Below, piece by piece: positions 1 through 5,956 of a stretch of DNA of 7,612 nt. The translations under genes and the position numbers were made by a program. This stretch comes from DAIOSQ01 sp036752465. Its GTDB lineage: Bacteria; Pseudomonadota; Gammaproteobacteria; Legionellales; Legionellaceae. The DNA is taken from positions 1 to 7,612 of the forward strand of contig DAIOSQ010000091.1 of the NCBI GenBank assembly GCA_036752465.1, read 5' to 3'. The notes below the pieces were generated by a model. The model was given only the letters and a program-made list of their open reading frames with translations, searched no databases and had not been told where the DNA came from. Numbering within the stretch: the first letter of the stretch is position 1; the number at the start of each line of letters is the position of its first letter.

Positions 1-1
1 T

Positions 2-184
2 GCTGTGAGTACAGAGAAAACATTAAAGGCCGGCGCTTATGCTGAAGGCAAAGCTGAAGGCAAAGATATTCGTAGCGTTGAAATAGCCATTAATATGCTA
101 AAAGATAATGAACCATTAGATAAAATTAGTAGATTTACTGGCTTATCGCAAAATTATATTGTTAAAATTAAGAACGAATTGTAA
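2..184 (+). CDS. Rpn/PD-(D/E)XK family transposase-like nuclease, C-terminal tail (5' truncated by window)
   Basis: The open frame enters from the left edge and ends at TAA 182-184, giving 60 residues. What is visible is an Ala-Glu-Gly-Lys repeat (AEGKAEGK), then a short helix-turn-helix-like tail with the pattern 'A-x-N-M-L-x-x-x-x-x-x-x-x-I-S-R-F-T-G-L-S'. This tail is characteristic of the Rpn (recombination-promoting nuclease) and PD-(D/E)XK transposase-like proteins, in which a nuclease domain of about 200 residues is followed by AEGK/EGKAEG repeats and a 'TGLS'-containing end. The nuclease domain lies outside the window, so its catalytic residues and whether the gene is intact cannot be judged. 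These proteins are often present in many copies in host-associated bacteria. The family call is fairly sure; the function of this copy is unknown. Confidence 0.72.
   Translation, partial: AVSTEKTLKAGAYAEGKAEGKDIRSVEIAINMLKDNEPLDKISRFTGLSQNYIVKIKNEL
41..64 (+). repeat. two perfect tandem copies of a 12-bp repeat encoding AEGK
   Basis: GCTGAAGGCAAA occurs at 41-52 and again at 53-64 with no mismatch, in frame with the truncated Rpn-like gene. Each copy encodes Ala-Glu-Gly-Lys. Such repeats commonly vary in number between Rpn-family paralogues. Confidence 0.85.
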
Positions 185-282
185 TTTTTTAATGATTCGC
201 TACACACACGAAGGCTGGATTATGGGGTTAACGTGTTGGGGGAGCGTCATTTACCAGCAATTCACTGGTGTTTTGATCCACT

Positions 283-608
283 TTATCCTAAAAAAGGCGT
301 TGTCGGCCCAATGGCATCTGTGTGTTGCCCTGCTGAATTGCCTCATGGTAGTAATCTATCGCTTGATTGTGCTTTCCATACAAGCAGGCCAGATAACTCA
401 GCTAAACAGTGGCAGTTACTTTCTTCCGCTCTTTTCCAGTATTATACTGAAAAACGCAGTTGCCATCGTCGCGAGCGGTCAAGATGTATTCAAGATACAG
501 GCTTTTGGAGGATTTTTTCGCGAAAGCAGTAGTCACCACTACGGTGAGCGAAAAAAACCGAGAAAAGCTTGTAGATTCAATGCAGATTGACTGCGTAGCA
601 GATGGCAA
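283..608 (-). pseudogene. possible decayed gene fragment with a TPR/Sel1-like segment
   Basis: One minus-strand frame runs from about 608 to the stop at 285-283 with a single in-frame TAG at 404-402. Downstream of that stop, 380-324 reads YGKHNQAIDYYHEAIQQGN. This fits the TPR/Sel1 consensus spacing of a Tyr/Gly turn, then A-x-x-Y-Y-x-x-A-I and a G-N that is common in Sel1-type repeats. Only one repeat is seen, there is no convincing start, and upstream the frame passes through the palindrome. This is seen in the sequence; that it is a remnant of a TPR or Sel1 protein is inference, and chance similarity of one short motif cannot be excluded. Confidence 0.27.
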
Positions 609-630
609 CTGTGTTTTCCAGGATTATATA
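441..630. repeat. ~190-bp imperfect inverted repeat (foldback element, possibly MITE-like)
   Basis: The left arm (about 441-533) and right arm (about 538-630) are reverse complements at roughly 70% of positions by hand alignment, with only small gaps. The best blocks are AGTTGCCATC at 458-467 against GATGGCAACT at 601-610 (11 bases with the next position), an A6/T6 block (513-518 against 551-556), and the apex GTAGT-CACC-ACTAC at 529-542. The centre lies near 535.5. A transcript from either strand could form a long interrupted hairpin. No transposase and no clear target-site duplication were found, so 'MITE-like' is an inference. No second copy is present in this window. Confidence 0.7.
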
Positions 631-705
631 CCTCGAGAAATGCTTTAGAAGCGTCACGACGGTGACCATGAAACAGTTGACTAAAACCCCCTGTTGTGCT
701 CACAA

Positions 706-711
706 TATAAT
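706..711 (+). promoter_or_regulatory. candidate -10 box upstream of the S8 protease
   Basis: A perfect TATAAT lies 35 bases before the protease start codon. A TTGACT at 677-682 would be a good -35, but the spacer is 23 bases, well outside 16-18. At the expected -35 place (683-688) the sequence is not consensus-like. It is therefore either a -10-dependent or activator-assisted promoter, or chance in AT-rich DNA. Confidence 0.3.
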
Positions 712-746
712 CTAAGTGAATTATTTTAATTAATTATAGCCCAGAA

Positions 747-2636
747 ATGTCAATCCAAAACTTAAAATCAACCCCCAGCGTGCGAGATCGTCTTAGGCTT
801 CTTAAACGTATCAACAGAATTTTTGAGAAAAAAATATCCATTAGGGCTTGTGTGTTACATGTAATTTTTATATACAATTCGTTTGCCCAAGCTCATGGCA
901 TTGTTGATAAAGATCTATTAAGCGATACTCTACCATCAAACATGGCTGTACTATCCAAAAAAACATCTAAGCAAGTTCCGACCAAATTAACCGTGCTGGT
1001 ATTCTTGCATGACATAGCACAAAAGCAAAACTTAATTAATAAGCTAACATATCTGCCAATTATCAGCTGGCAAAATTTGCAGTTTATGCCCGCAATAGCT
1101 CTACAAATACCGCAAGATCAACAGCTTCTGCAAAAAATTGCACATTTTGCAGAAGTGGCGCAGCTCTCCTCCTATCATCCAGCAAAGGCAGAGTTAGAGG
1201 CTTCTGCGCAATCGATCAAGTTGACGCCTTCTACATTCTATCCAAATCTTAGCAACTGGTGGGACGCCGGTTATACCGGCCAACATGGTGTATTAGGCCT
1301 GATTGACACGGGGATTGATCCCACTCATCCAGCACTTGTGAATAAAACCCTGGTGATTCGACAAGAAAATGGCTCATTTTACGACGTTTACAGCAATGGC
1401 CTCAAAGAACCGCATGGTACCGGTGTGGCATGCATCTATGGCAGTGAAGATACTGTTCATAAAGGGCTTGCTTATGGCTTGCAAACCATTGTTTCCGGCC
1501 CAAGTGGCGAGGAAAATCCTGATGCTGCGAGCATTATGTTAACGATGAGCACCATTGATTGGATCCTACATCGTGCACATGTAAAGCCAACGCTTATCAA
1601 CTACAGTATGGGGCACGGAAAATTGGCTTGCCCTGACTGCCCAGAGTGGAGTGGACTTGCTAAGGTTATTGATTATGTTATTAATGTTAAAAAAATTCTT
1701 TGGGTCAAATCAGCAGGCAACAATGGCTATGTTGCGCCCACCCAAACCTACCCGTTTGCCTCAACGTTAACTGTGCCAGGCGATAGCTACAATGCCATCA
1801 CAGTAGCCAACATGGATAATAACGTCATCATAGATGGTCAGGTGCTAAAAACTGCCAATCGCCAGCAGCATATCATTCGTTACACCAGCAGCCGAGGACC
1901 CACCCCTGCTGGCAGAAAAAAACCAGATATCACCGCACCTGGTCATGATACGCGTACCTGTGCGCCTTCTCCAGAGCTTTATCATTTCAAATATACACAA
2001 GCTATGGACTATAAAGATGGTTTTCGCTTGATGGGCGGGACAAGCTCTGCGGCTCCGCACGTAGGTGCTGCGGCGCTATTAATACAAGATGCCGGTATCA
2101 CCGAGCCTATGGCAATAAAAGCATTATTGATCAATAGCGCGGAAACATGGACTGACTACGACACTGAAAGAGTCGGGCATTCCAAAATCATGGGTTCTCA
2201 TTGGAATCGAACCTATGGTTGGGGATATCTAGATATGGATGAAGCCTTCAAACAAAGAAACTATATACATCAAGCGATGTTAACATTAGAAAAACCCGTG
2301 TGGGAATATCAAACACAACTAGAAGCGGGACAAAAAATAACATTGGTGCATGAACGCCGCGTCGGCTATGCCAAAGCAGGAAAGGAATGGCAACTCAGTC
2401 ATTTATCTTTAGAAATAGTAGACTTAGACTCCCATGCAGTCATTGCCAAAGATGACAGCGCGCTCGACACTGTACACCAAGTAGCAAATTGTCAGCAAGA
2501 TCAAGACCTGAGTGTATGTCATGAGATGACACACACCATACATGCATTGGTTCGCGTGCAATTATTAAGCCCGCAAATTGACGGCAGTCAGCGTGAAGCA
2601 TTTGCTATCGTGATTCCAAATTTAACACCGCAGTAA
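747..2636 (+). CDS. secreted S8 family (subtilisin-like) serine protease
   Basis: A 629-aa subtilase predicted to be exported and to cleave proteins outside the cytoplasm. The triad is complete: Asp187 in LIDTGI, His223 in EPHGTG, Ser433 in GGTSSAAPH, with the oxyanion Asn325 in SAGNNG. A hydrophobic stretch near residues 33-46 followed by AQA-H (about 49-50) looks like a signal peptide with an unusually long N-region. Residues about 76-142 have the pattern of an inhibitor-I9-like propeptide. The catalytic domain covers about 165-505. The end (about 510-629) is rich in beta strands and resembles the beta-sandwich that often follows subtilase domains; Cys582/Cys591 and the CPDC pair (295/298) may form disulfides. 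The ATG at 747 lacks a clear Shine-Dalgarno, so the true start could be a little downstream. The substrate is unknown. Confidence 0.93.
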   Translation: MSIQNLKSTPSVRDRLRLLKRINRIFEKKISIRACVLHVIFIYNSFAQAHGIVDKDLLSDTLPSNMAVLSKKTSKQVPTKLTVLVFLHDIAQKQNLINKLTYLPIISWQNLQFMPAIALQIPQDQQLLQKIAHFAEVAQLSSYHPAKAELEASAQSIKLTPSTFYPNLSNWWDAGYTGQHGVLGLIDTGIDPTHPALVNKTLVIRQENGSFYDVYSNGLKEPHGTGVACIYGSEDTVHKGLAYGLQTIVSGPSGEENPDAASIMLTMSTIDWILHRAHVKPTLINYSMGHGKLACPDCPEWSGLAKVIDYVINVKKILWVKSAGNNGYVAPTQTYPFASTLTVPGDSYNAITVANMDNNVIIDGQVLKTANRQQHIIRYTSSRGPTPAGRKKPDITAPGHDTRTCAPSPELYHFKYTQAMDYKDGFRLMGGTSSAAPHVGAAALLIQDAGITEPMAIKALLINSAETWTDYDTERVGHSKIMGSHWNRTYGWGYLDMDEAFKQRNYIHQAMLTLEKPVWEYQTQLEAGQKITLVHERRVGYAKAGKEWQLSHLSLEIVDLDSHAVIAKDDSALDTVHQVANCQQDQDLSVCHEMTHTIHALVRVQLLSPQIDGSQREAFAIVIPNLTPQ

Positions 2637-2637
2637 A

Positions 2638-2655
2638 TGTGCGTTACAGCGCACA
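2638..2655. terminator. small hairpin between convergent genes (weak terminator candidate)
   Basis: TGTGCG (2638-2643) pairs perfectly with CGCACA (2650-2655) around a six-base loop. It lies between the protease stop (2634-2636) and the synthetase end and includes the synthetase stop codon (2644-2646). Neither strand has a proper T-run after it, so an intrinsic terminator is doubtful, but it is the only stem at this convergent junction. Confidence 0.3.
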
Positions 2656-4458
2656 GGCAATCACCTTGGGTGCTACCAATGATACATAATCTCTCACACC
2701 CAACGTGATAGACTCATGAGGTAGCCCACAACTAAAGCTCATTTTCGCCCCTTGCAATACCGCTTCATCAACATATGTTTCCACGTTGATCAGTGTTCCA
2801 AACGGTGGCACTCCCCCTACCTCTAAACCGAAGCGCTCTTTGATCACACTTGGATTTTCAAACTCGCACCGTTCAGCAACGATATCCGCTACCTTTTTCA
2901 TATCCAATTTTGCCTGCACCGGCAAGTTGAATTGGAAATTTTTTTTGGTTTTTTTGCCACGCAATATGAGCGCTTTGACCGCAATAATCTGTGGATCGGT
3001 AGGCACATGCACTGCATCATTGGCTTGCTGGGTTGGTTCCTGGATAGTATGTTCAAACACCATGTCATGATCTTTAACTAGCCGGAGAATTTCATTGCGA
3101 ATATTTTCTTGTCCAAAAAATATGTTCGCTTTGATGCGGTTAGCGGCAATACGCTTAGGATCAGACGGAAATAAAGATGCTTCACGAATATTTTTAAGCT
3201 TTAGTATGGTCATCGTCAGTCGCTCAAGCCCCATACCAAAACCACCATGCGGTGGCATACCATACTTAAAGATACTTAAATAGTCAGCAAAATTTTCTGG
3301 ATTCATGCCCTTTTGTAAAATCCCTTGCAGCATCGACTCATAGTGGTGCCTGCGTTGTCCACCGGAACTAATTTCAGTGCCTGCACATAACAAATCAAAT
3401 GTGTTGGTCAATGTCCCATCCTCCTCATTCGGAAAAGAATAGAACGGTCTTTTAGAGGTTTTCCAATCCGTAATAAATATCAATTCGGTACCAAAGGTTT
3501 CTAGCGCGTATTGACATAACTCTTTTTCTGCAGCAGGGCTAAGATCGTCTTCGTGACGTTCATCAATGCCCGTGCGCTGAAAATAAATGTCTTGCGCTTG
3601 CGCAAATGTCAGGCGAGGAAATGGCACATCTGCGGGTGCTTGAATAATTGTACCTTCGAGGATGCGGATCTCTGCTGAATAATTGCTGTGCAAATGAGCC
3701 AGGATAGCTTGAATCGCCCCTTCCTGAATATCCATCAATTCGTGCCAATGCTCGAAAAATCCCATCTCAAATTCAAATTGTTTGCCTTCAGATAAATGTC
3801 GCGACGTATGCGATTTTTCAGCTCTAAAGAATGGCATCAAAGCAAAAACTCGCTCATTTACACCAACCATTACCTGTTTATACAATTGACTGCTTTGCGC
3901 TAGAGTCGCGGTGTAACCGAAATAATCGACATTAAAAAACTCTGCGCCTCCTTCTGAAGAAGCACCGATGATGTTCGGGGAAAAATACTCAGCCGCTGCC
4001 ACGATATCATGCATATACAATCGATAGGCATGGGCGATGGCAGCTTGTATACGAAAGACTGCTTGAATTTTGCAATTACGCAAAGACAATGCACGATGAT
4101 CGAGAATATAATCCAAGTCTGAGGGGATCTCCGGTTTGGTGTATTCCACAGTTGGCAAATCATGAATTGCAACCTCAATTGCAATGTGCGGCTGAACCAA
4201 TTCGACTTGTAAATTGGCTTGTTGGCTGCGATTAACTTCACCACACACGGTTAACACAGTGCCTACTTGCAAGTGGCTAATTTTGTTAAATTCCGCGGTG
4301 TCTTGGAGCACAATCTGGCACAACCCGGACCTGTCGCGCACAATAACAAAATGAATTTTCCCCAATGAGCGTATGGCGTGCAGCCATCCTCTAACACGTA
4401 CTTTTTCACCAACATGTGCGCTCAATTGTGTTGCCAGGGTGCGTTTTAATGTGGTCAT
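2644..4458 (-). CDS. aspS: archaeal-type aspartyl-tRNA synthetase (probably non-discriminating) with C-terminal YbaK-like editing domain
   Basis: A 604-aa class IIb aminoacyl-tRNA synthetase charging tRNA with aspartate in the cytoplasm. Residues 1-95 are an OB-fold anticodon-binding domain (VRGWLHAIRSLGKIHFVIVRD). The catalytic core (about 130-440) shows the AspRS signature AQSSQLYKQ (187-195), motif 2 FRAEKSHTSRHL (211-222), KRPFY (336-340), EISSGGQR (362-369) and motif 3 GMGLERL (408-414). The pattern EISSGGQR...KYGMPPHGGFG matches archaeal-type AspRS, not AsnRS or the long bacterial AspRS. Usual length is about 430-440 aa. Here a linker and a YbaK/ProRS-INS-like domain follow (about 490-600), with VKALIL (Lys495), GGVPPFG (548-554) and VDEAVL. 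The start was set at 4458 because GGGGGA precedes it; an in-frame start at 4527 would add 23 unrelated residues. A non-discriminating role (Asp-tRNA-Asn made for GatCAB) is inferred from family membership. An automatic label of asparaginyl-tRNA synthetase is possible. Confidence 0.88.
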   Translation of the reverse strand: MTTLKRTLATQLSAHVGEKVRVRGWLHAIRSLGKIHFVIVRDRSGLCQIVLQDTAEFNKISHLQVGTVLTVCGEVNRSQQANLQVELVQPHIAIEVAIHDLPTVEYTKPEIPSDLDYILDHRALSLRNCKIQAVFRIQAAIAHAYRLYMHDIVAAAEYFSPNIIGASSEGGAEFFNVDYFGYTATLAQSSQLYKQVMVGVNERVFALMPFFRAEKSHTSRHLSEGKQFEFEMGFFEHWHELMDIQEGAIQAILAHLHSNYSAEIRILEGTIIQAPADVPFPRLTFAQAQDIYFQRTGIDERHEDDLSPAAEKELCQYALETFGTELIFITDWKTSKRPFYSFPNEEDGTLTNTFDLLCAGTEISSGGQRRHHYESMLQGILQKGMNPENFADYLSIFKYGMPPHGGFGMGLERLTMTILKLKNIREASLFPSDPKRIAANRIKANIFFGQENIRNEILRLVKDHDMVFEHTIQEPTQQANDAVHVPTDPQIIAVKALILRGKKTKKNFQFNLPVQAKLDMKKVADIVAERCEFENPSVIKERFGLEVGGVPPFGTLINVETYVDEAVLQGAKMSFSCGLPHESITLGVRDYVSLVAPKVIACAL

Positions 4459-4467
4459 GATTTGAGT

Positions 4468-4475
4468 CCCCCGAA
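4468..4475 (-). promoter_or_regulatory. Shine-Dalgarno supporting the aspS start at 4458
   Basis: On the minus strand the bases GGGGGACT end about nine bases before the ATG at 4458. No comparable site precedes the in-frame upstream start at 4527, and the family N-terminus begins near MTTLK, so the shorter form is preferred. Confidence 0.6.
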
Positions 4476-4487
4476 TTAAAGATAATG

Positions 4488-4497
4488 GCCAATTGGC
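4488..4497. promoter_or_regulatory. 10-bp perfect palindrome in the aspS leader
   Basis: GCCAATTGGC is its own reverse complement and lies about 30 bases upstream of the synthetase start codon. It could be a small operator or simply chance; no flanking promoter is convincing. Confidence 0.2.
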
Positions 4498-4607
4498 GAC
4501 TATTATCCCGGAAAACGTGGCTGACATCTACTCCGCAATCACCATGCTGCCAACTCAGCGCGTTCAGACCTTACATGCAAGCGCGCACAACACTAACAAA
4601 GCCATCG

Positions 4608-5015
4608 CTAGATCACCACTGGTCGAAATACCAAGTACTTATTCAGCAAAAATCCTGTCACCAGATACCAACACATACCACACAATACCGCAGATAATCG
4701 GTGGAAAGTTGCATATTGCACCAAAGTGTATTCAATCAATTCTACCAGTACCAGATTGCTTAAATTAACCCCCCAAAAAAGGATCAATCTTCTCATCATC
4801 GCACCCTCAACCCGGAAGGTATAATGTAAGTTCATAAAAAAACTTAAGATCATAGATGCGATATAACCGAAGGCCGTAAACTCCAAATAACCAAAGCCTA
4901 AAGACGCGGTGACGGTCATGACCAAAATGCTCAACGTGGTGTTGCACAACCCTACCATCATATAACGGCTAAAGGTAGTCATCAGCAGCTTCAAATACTT
5001 GATGTTAAGGTGCAT
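4608..5015 (-). CDS. GtrA family four-helix membrane protein
   Basis: A 135-aa inner-membrane protein from the preferred start. Four hydrophobic helices fall at about 18-40, 44-64, 77-97 and 108-128. Two GtrA hallmarks are visible: SFFMNLHYTF at the end of helix 2 and GFLLNKYLVF at the end of helix 4, together with the VGLCNT motif in helix 1. GtrA-like proteins take part in flipping or handling undecaprenyl-phosphate-linked sugars for O-antigen or other envelope polysaccharide modification. No glycosyltransferase partner is present here, so the substrate is unknown. The frame stays open to a TTG at 5075 (155 aa), but the likely -10 box lies only 9 bases before it, leaving almost no leader. 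The ATG at 5015 gives a normal GtrA N-terminus; an ATG at 4982 is a third option. The gene is 149 bases upstream of aspS on the same strand. Confidence 0.82.
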   Translation of the reverse strand: MHLNIKYLKLLMTTFSRYMMVGLCNTTLSILVMTVTASLGFGYLEFTAFGYIASMILSFFMNLHYTFRVEGAMMRRLILFWGVNLSNLVLVELIEYTLVQYATFHRLSAVLCGMCWYLVTGFLLNKYLVFRPVVI

Positions 5016-5083
5016 GCGATTCTTGGAATATGCGTTAGGCTTGACCACCACTGGGCAAGCAAAACAACGTTTCAATATCTATA

Positions 5084-5111
5084 AGTATAGCATATACTCA
5101 TTCCACCTGAA
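5084..5111 (-). promoter_or_regulatory. predicted extended -10 promoter for the gtrA-family gene
   Basis: On the minus strand TATACT (5089-5084) is preceded by TGC, giving the extended TG-n -10 form. TTCAGG (5111-5106) sits 16 bases upstream as a weak -35. The predicted transcription start falls close to 5077, supporting translation from the ATG at 5015 rather than the TTG at 5075. Confidence 0.45.
5093..5098 (+). promoter_or_regulatory. candidate -10 box for dapD-dapE
   Basis: TATACT at 5093-5098 lies 30 bases before the dapD ATG. At 17 bases upstream (5070-5075) is TTTCAA, a poor -35. The box is the mirror image of the -10 for the divergent gtrA-family gene. Confidence 0.4.
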
Positions 5112-5128
5112 GATCTTAAGAGCCTAAC

Positions 5129-5944
5129 ATGCCATCGTTACAATCAGTTATCGAGCACTATTTTGCTGAGCAGCAGAGCTTAAATCCAACTGCTATACCC
5201 GAAGAATTGAGCACTGCGATTGAAGAAGTGTTCATCCAGCTAGAGCAAGGCACATTACGTGTAGCCATAGCACGCGAGGGCGAATGGGTAGTCAACGATT
5301 GGTTAAAAAAAGCCGTATTGCTTTCATTCAAACTATTTACTAATGAAGTGATTGATACCGAATATTGTCAATTTTATGATAAAGTGCCGCTGCGTTTTCG
5401 GCACAATACCGCAGCGGCTTTTCGTCAACTAAAGATCCGCATTGTCCCCGGTGCTATCGTCAGACGTGGTAGTTTTATCGGTTGCAACAGCATCTTAATG
5501 CCATCATTTGTCAACATAGGGGCTTATATAGATGAGGGGGTCATGGTCGACACCTGGGCGACTGTCGGCTCATGTGCGCAAATCGGTAAAAATGTTCACT
5601 TGTCAGGCGGCGTTGGTATTGGCGGTGTCCTAGAACCGCTACAAGCACAACCGACGATTATAGAAGATAATTGTTTTATCGGCGCACGCTCGGAAATTGT
5701 CGAAGGTGTCATCGTCGAGCGTGACAGTGTTATTTCTATGGGCGTATACATTGGCCAAAGCACAAAAATATACAATCGTCTGACTCAAGAAATAACTTAC
5801 GGCCGGATTCCGGCAGGATCGGTGGTCGTCCCAGGTAATTTGCCAGCAGACGACGGCAGTCACAGCTTGTACTGTGCGGTCATAGTCAAACAGGTCGATG
5901 CAAAAACACGTCAAAAAGTCAGTATAAATGAACTATTACGGTAA
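5129..5944 (+). CDS. dapD: 2,3,4,5-tetrahydropyridine-2,6-dicarboxylate N-succinyltransferase
   Basis: A 271-aa cytoplasmic enzyme, close to the usual 274 aa. It transfers succinyl from succinyl-CoA to tetrahydrodipicolinate, giving N-succinyl-2-amino-6-ketopimelate in the succinylase route to meso-diaminopimelate and lysine. An alpha-helical N-terminal domain (about 1-95) is followed by hexapeptide repeats of a left-handed beta helix (about 103-230, such as GAIVRRGSFIGCNS and GVIVERDSVISMGVYIG). Asp141 in VDTWATVG and Glu189 in GARSEIVEG stand at the same numbers as the catalytic residues described for this family, and the GGVGIGGVLEP loop is present. The functional enzyme is normally a trimer. 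AAGAG about eight bases before the ATG is a modest ribosome site. It probably shares an mRNA with dapE, 12 bases downstream. Confidence 0.96.
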   Translation: MPSLQSVIEHYFAEQQSLNPTAIPEELSTAIEEVFIQLEQGTLRVAIAREGEWVVNDWLKKAVLLSFKLFTNEVIDTEYCQFYDKVPLRFRHNTAAAFRQLKIRIVPGAIVRRGSFIGCNSILMPSFVNIGAYIDEGVMVDTWATVGSCAQIGKNVHLSGGVGIGGVLEPLQAQPTIIEDNCFIGARSEIVEGVIVERDSVISMGVYIGQSTKIYNRLTQEITYGRIPAGSVVVPGNLPADDGSHSLYCAVIVKQVDAKTRQKVSINELLR

Positions 5945-5956
5945 CCATGCAGAACT

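Larger units (their letters stand above)
185..746. other. 562-bp region without an intact gene; relic-like DNA
   Basis: Open frames exist here on both strands, but none has a good ribosome binding site, a recognisable protein family or a clean start. The longest plus-strand frame (159-590) starts inside the upstream Rpn-like gene and gives a hydrophobic, low-information protein. What the region does hold is a long imperfect inverted repeat (441-630), a minus-strand reading frame with one internal stop and a TPR-like segment (283-608), and a TATAAT box near the right end (706-711). The simplest reading is degraded accessory or mobile DNA between the Rpn-like gene and the protease. Confidence 0.6.

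Noticed and set aside
182..190. T-run after the Rpn-like gene as an intrinsic terminator
   Set aside because: The preceding sequence is AT-rich and forms no GC-containing stem.
233..532. 99-aa plus-strand open frame
   Set aside because: No plausible ribosome site or homology, cysteine-rich chance composition, and it ends within the palindrome.
159..590. 143-aa plus-strand open frame with hydrophobic stretches
   Set aside because: It starts inside the Rpn-like gene, has no Shine-Dalgarno, runs through the palindrome and has no recognisable family features.
677..711. TTGACT with TATAAT as a standard sigma-70 promoter
   Set aside because: The spacer is 23 bases, too long for a normal promoter; only the -10 box is kept, at low confidence.
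4501..4510. GATAAT on the minus strand as an aspS -10 box
   Set aside because: No acceptable -35 lies 16-18 bases upstream; the evidence is too weak to call a promoter.
4485..4768. Two plus-strand open frames of 70 and 91 aa opposite the gtrA-family gene and aspS leader
   Set aside because: They are antisense to a recognisable GtrA protein and lack ribosome sites and family features.
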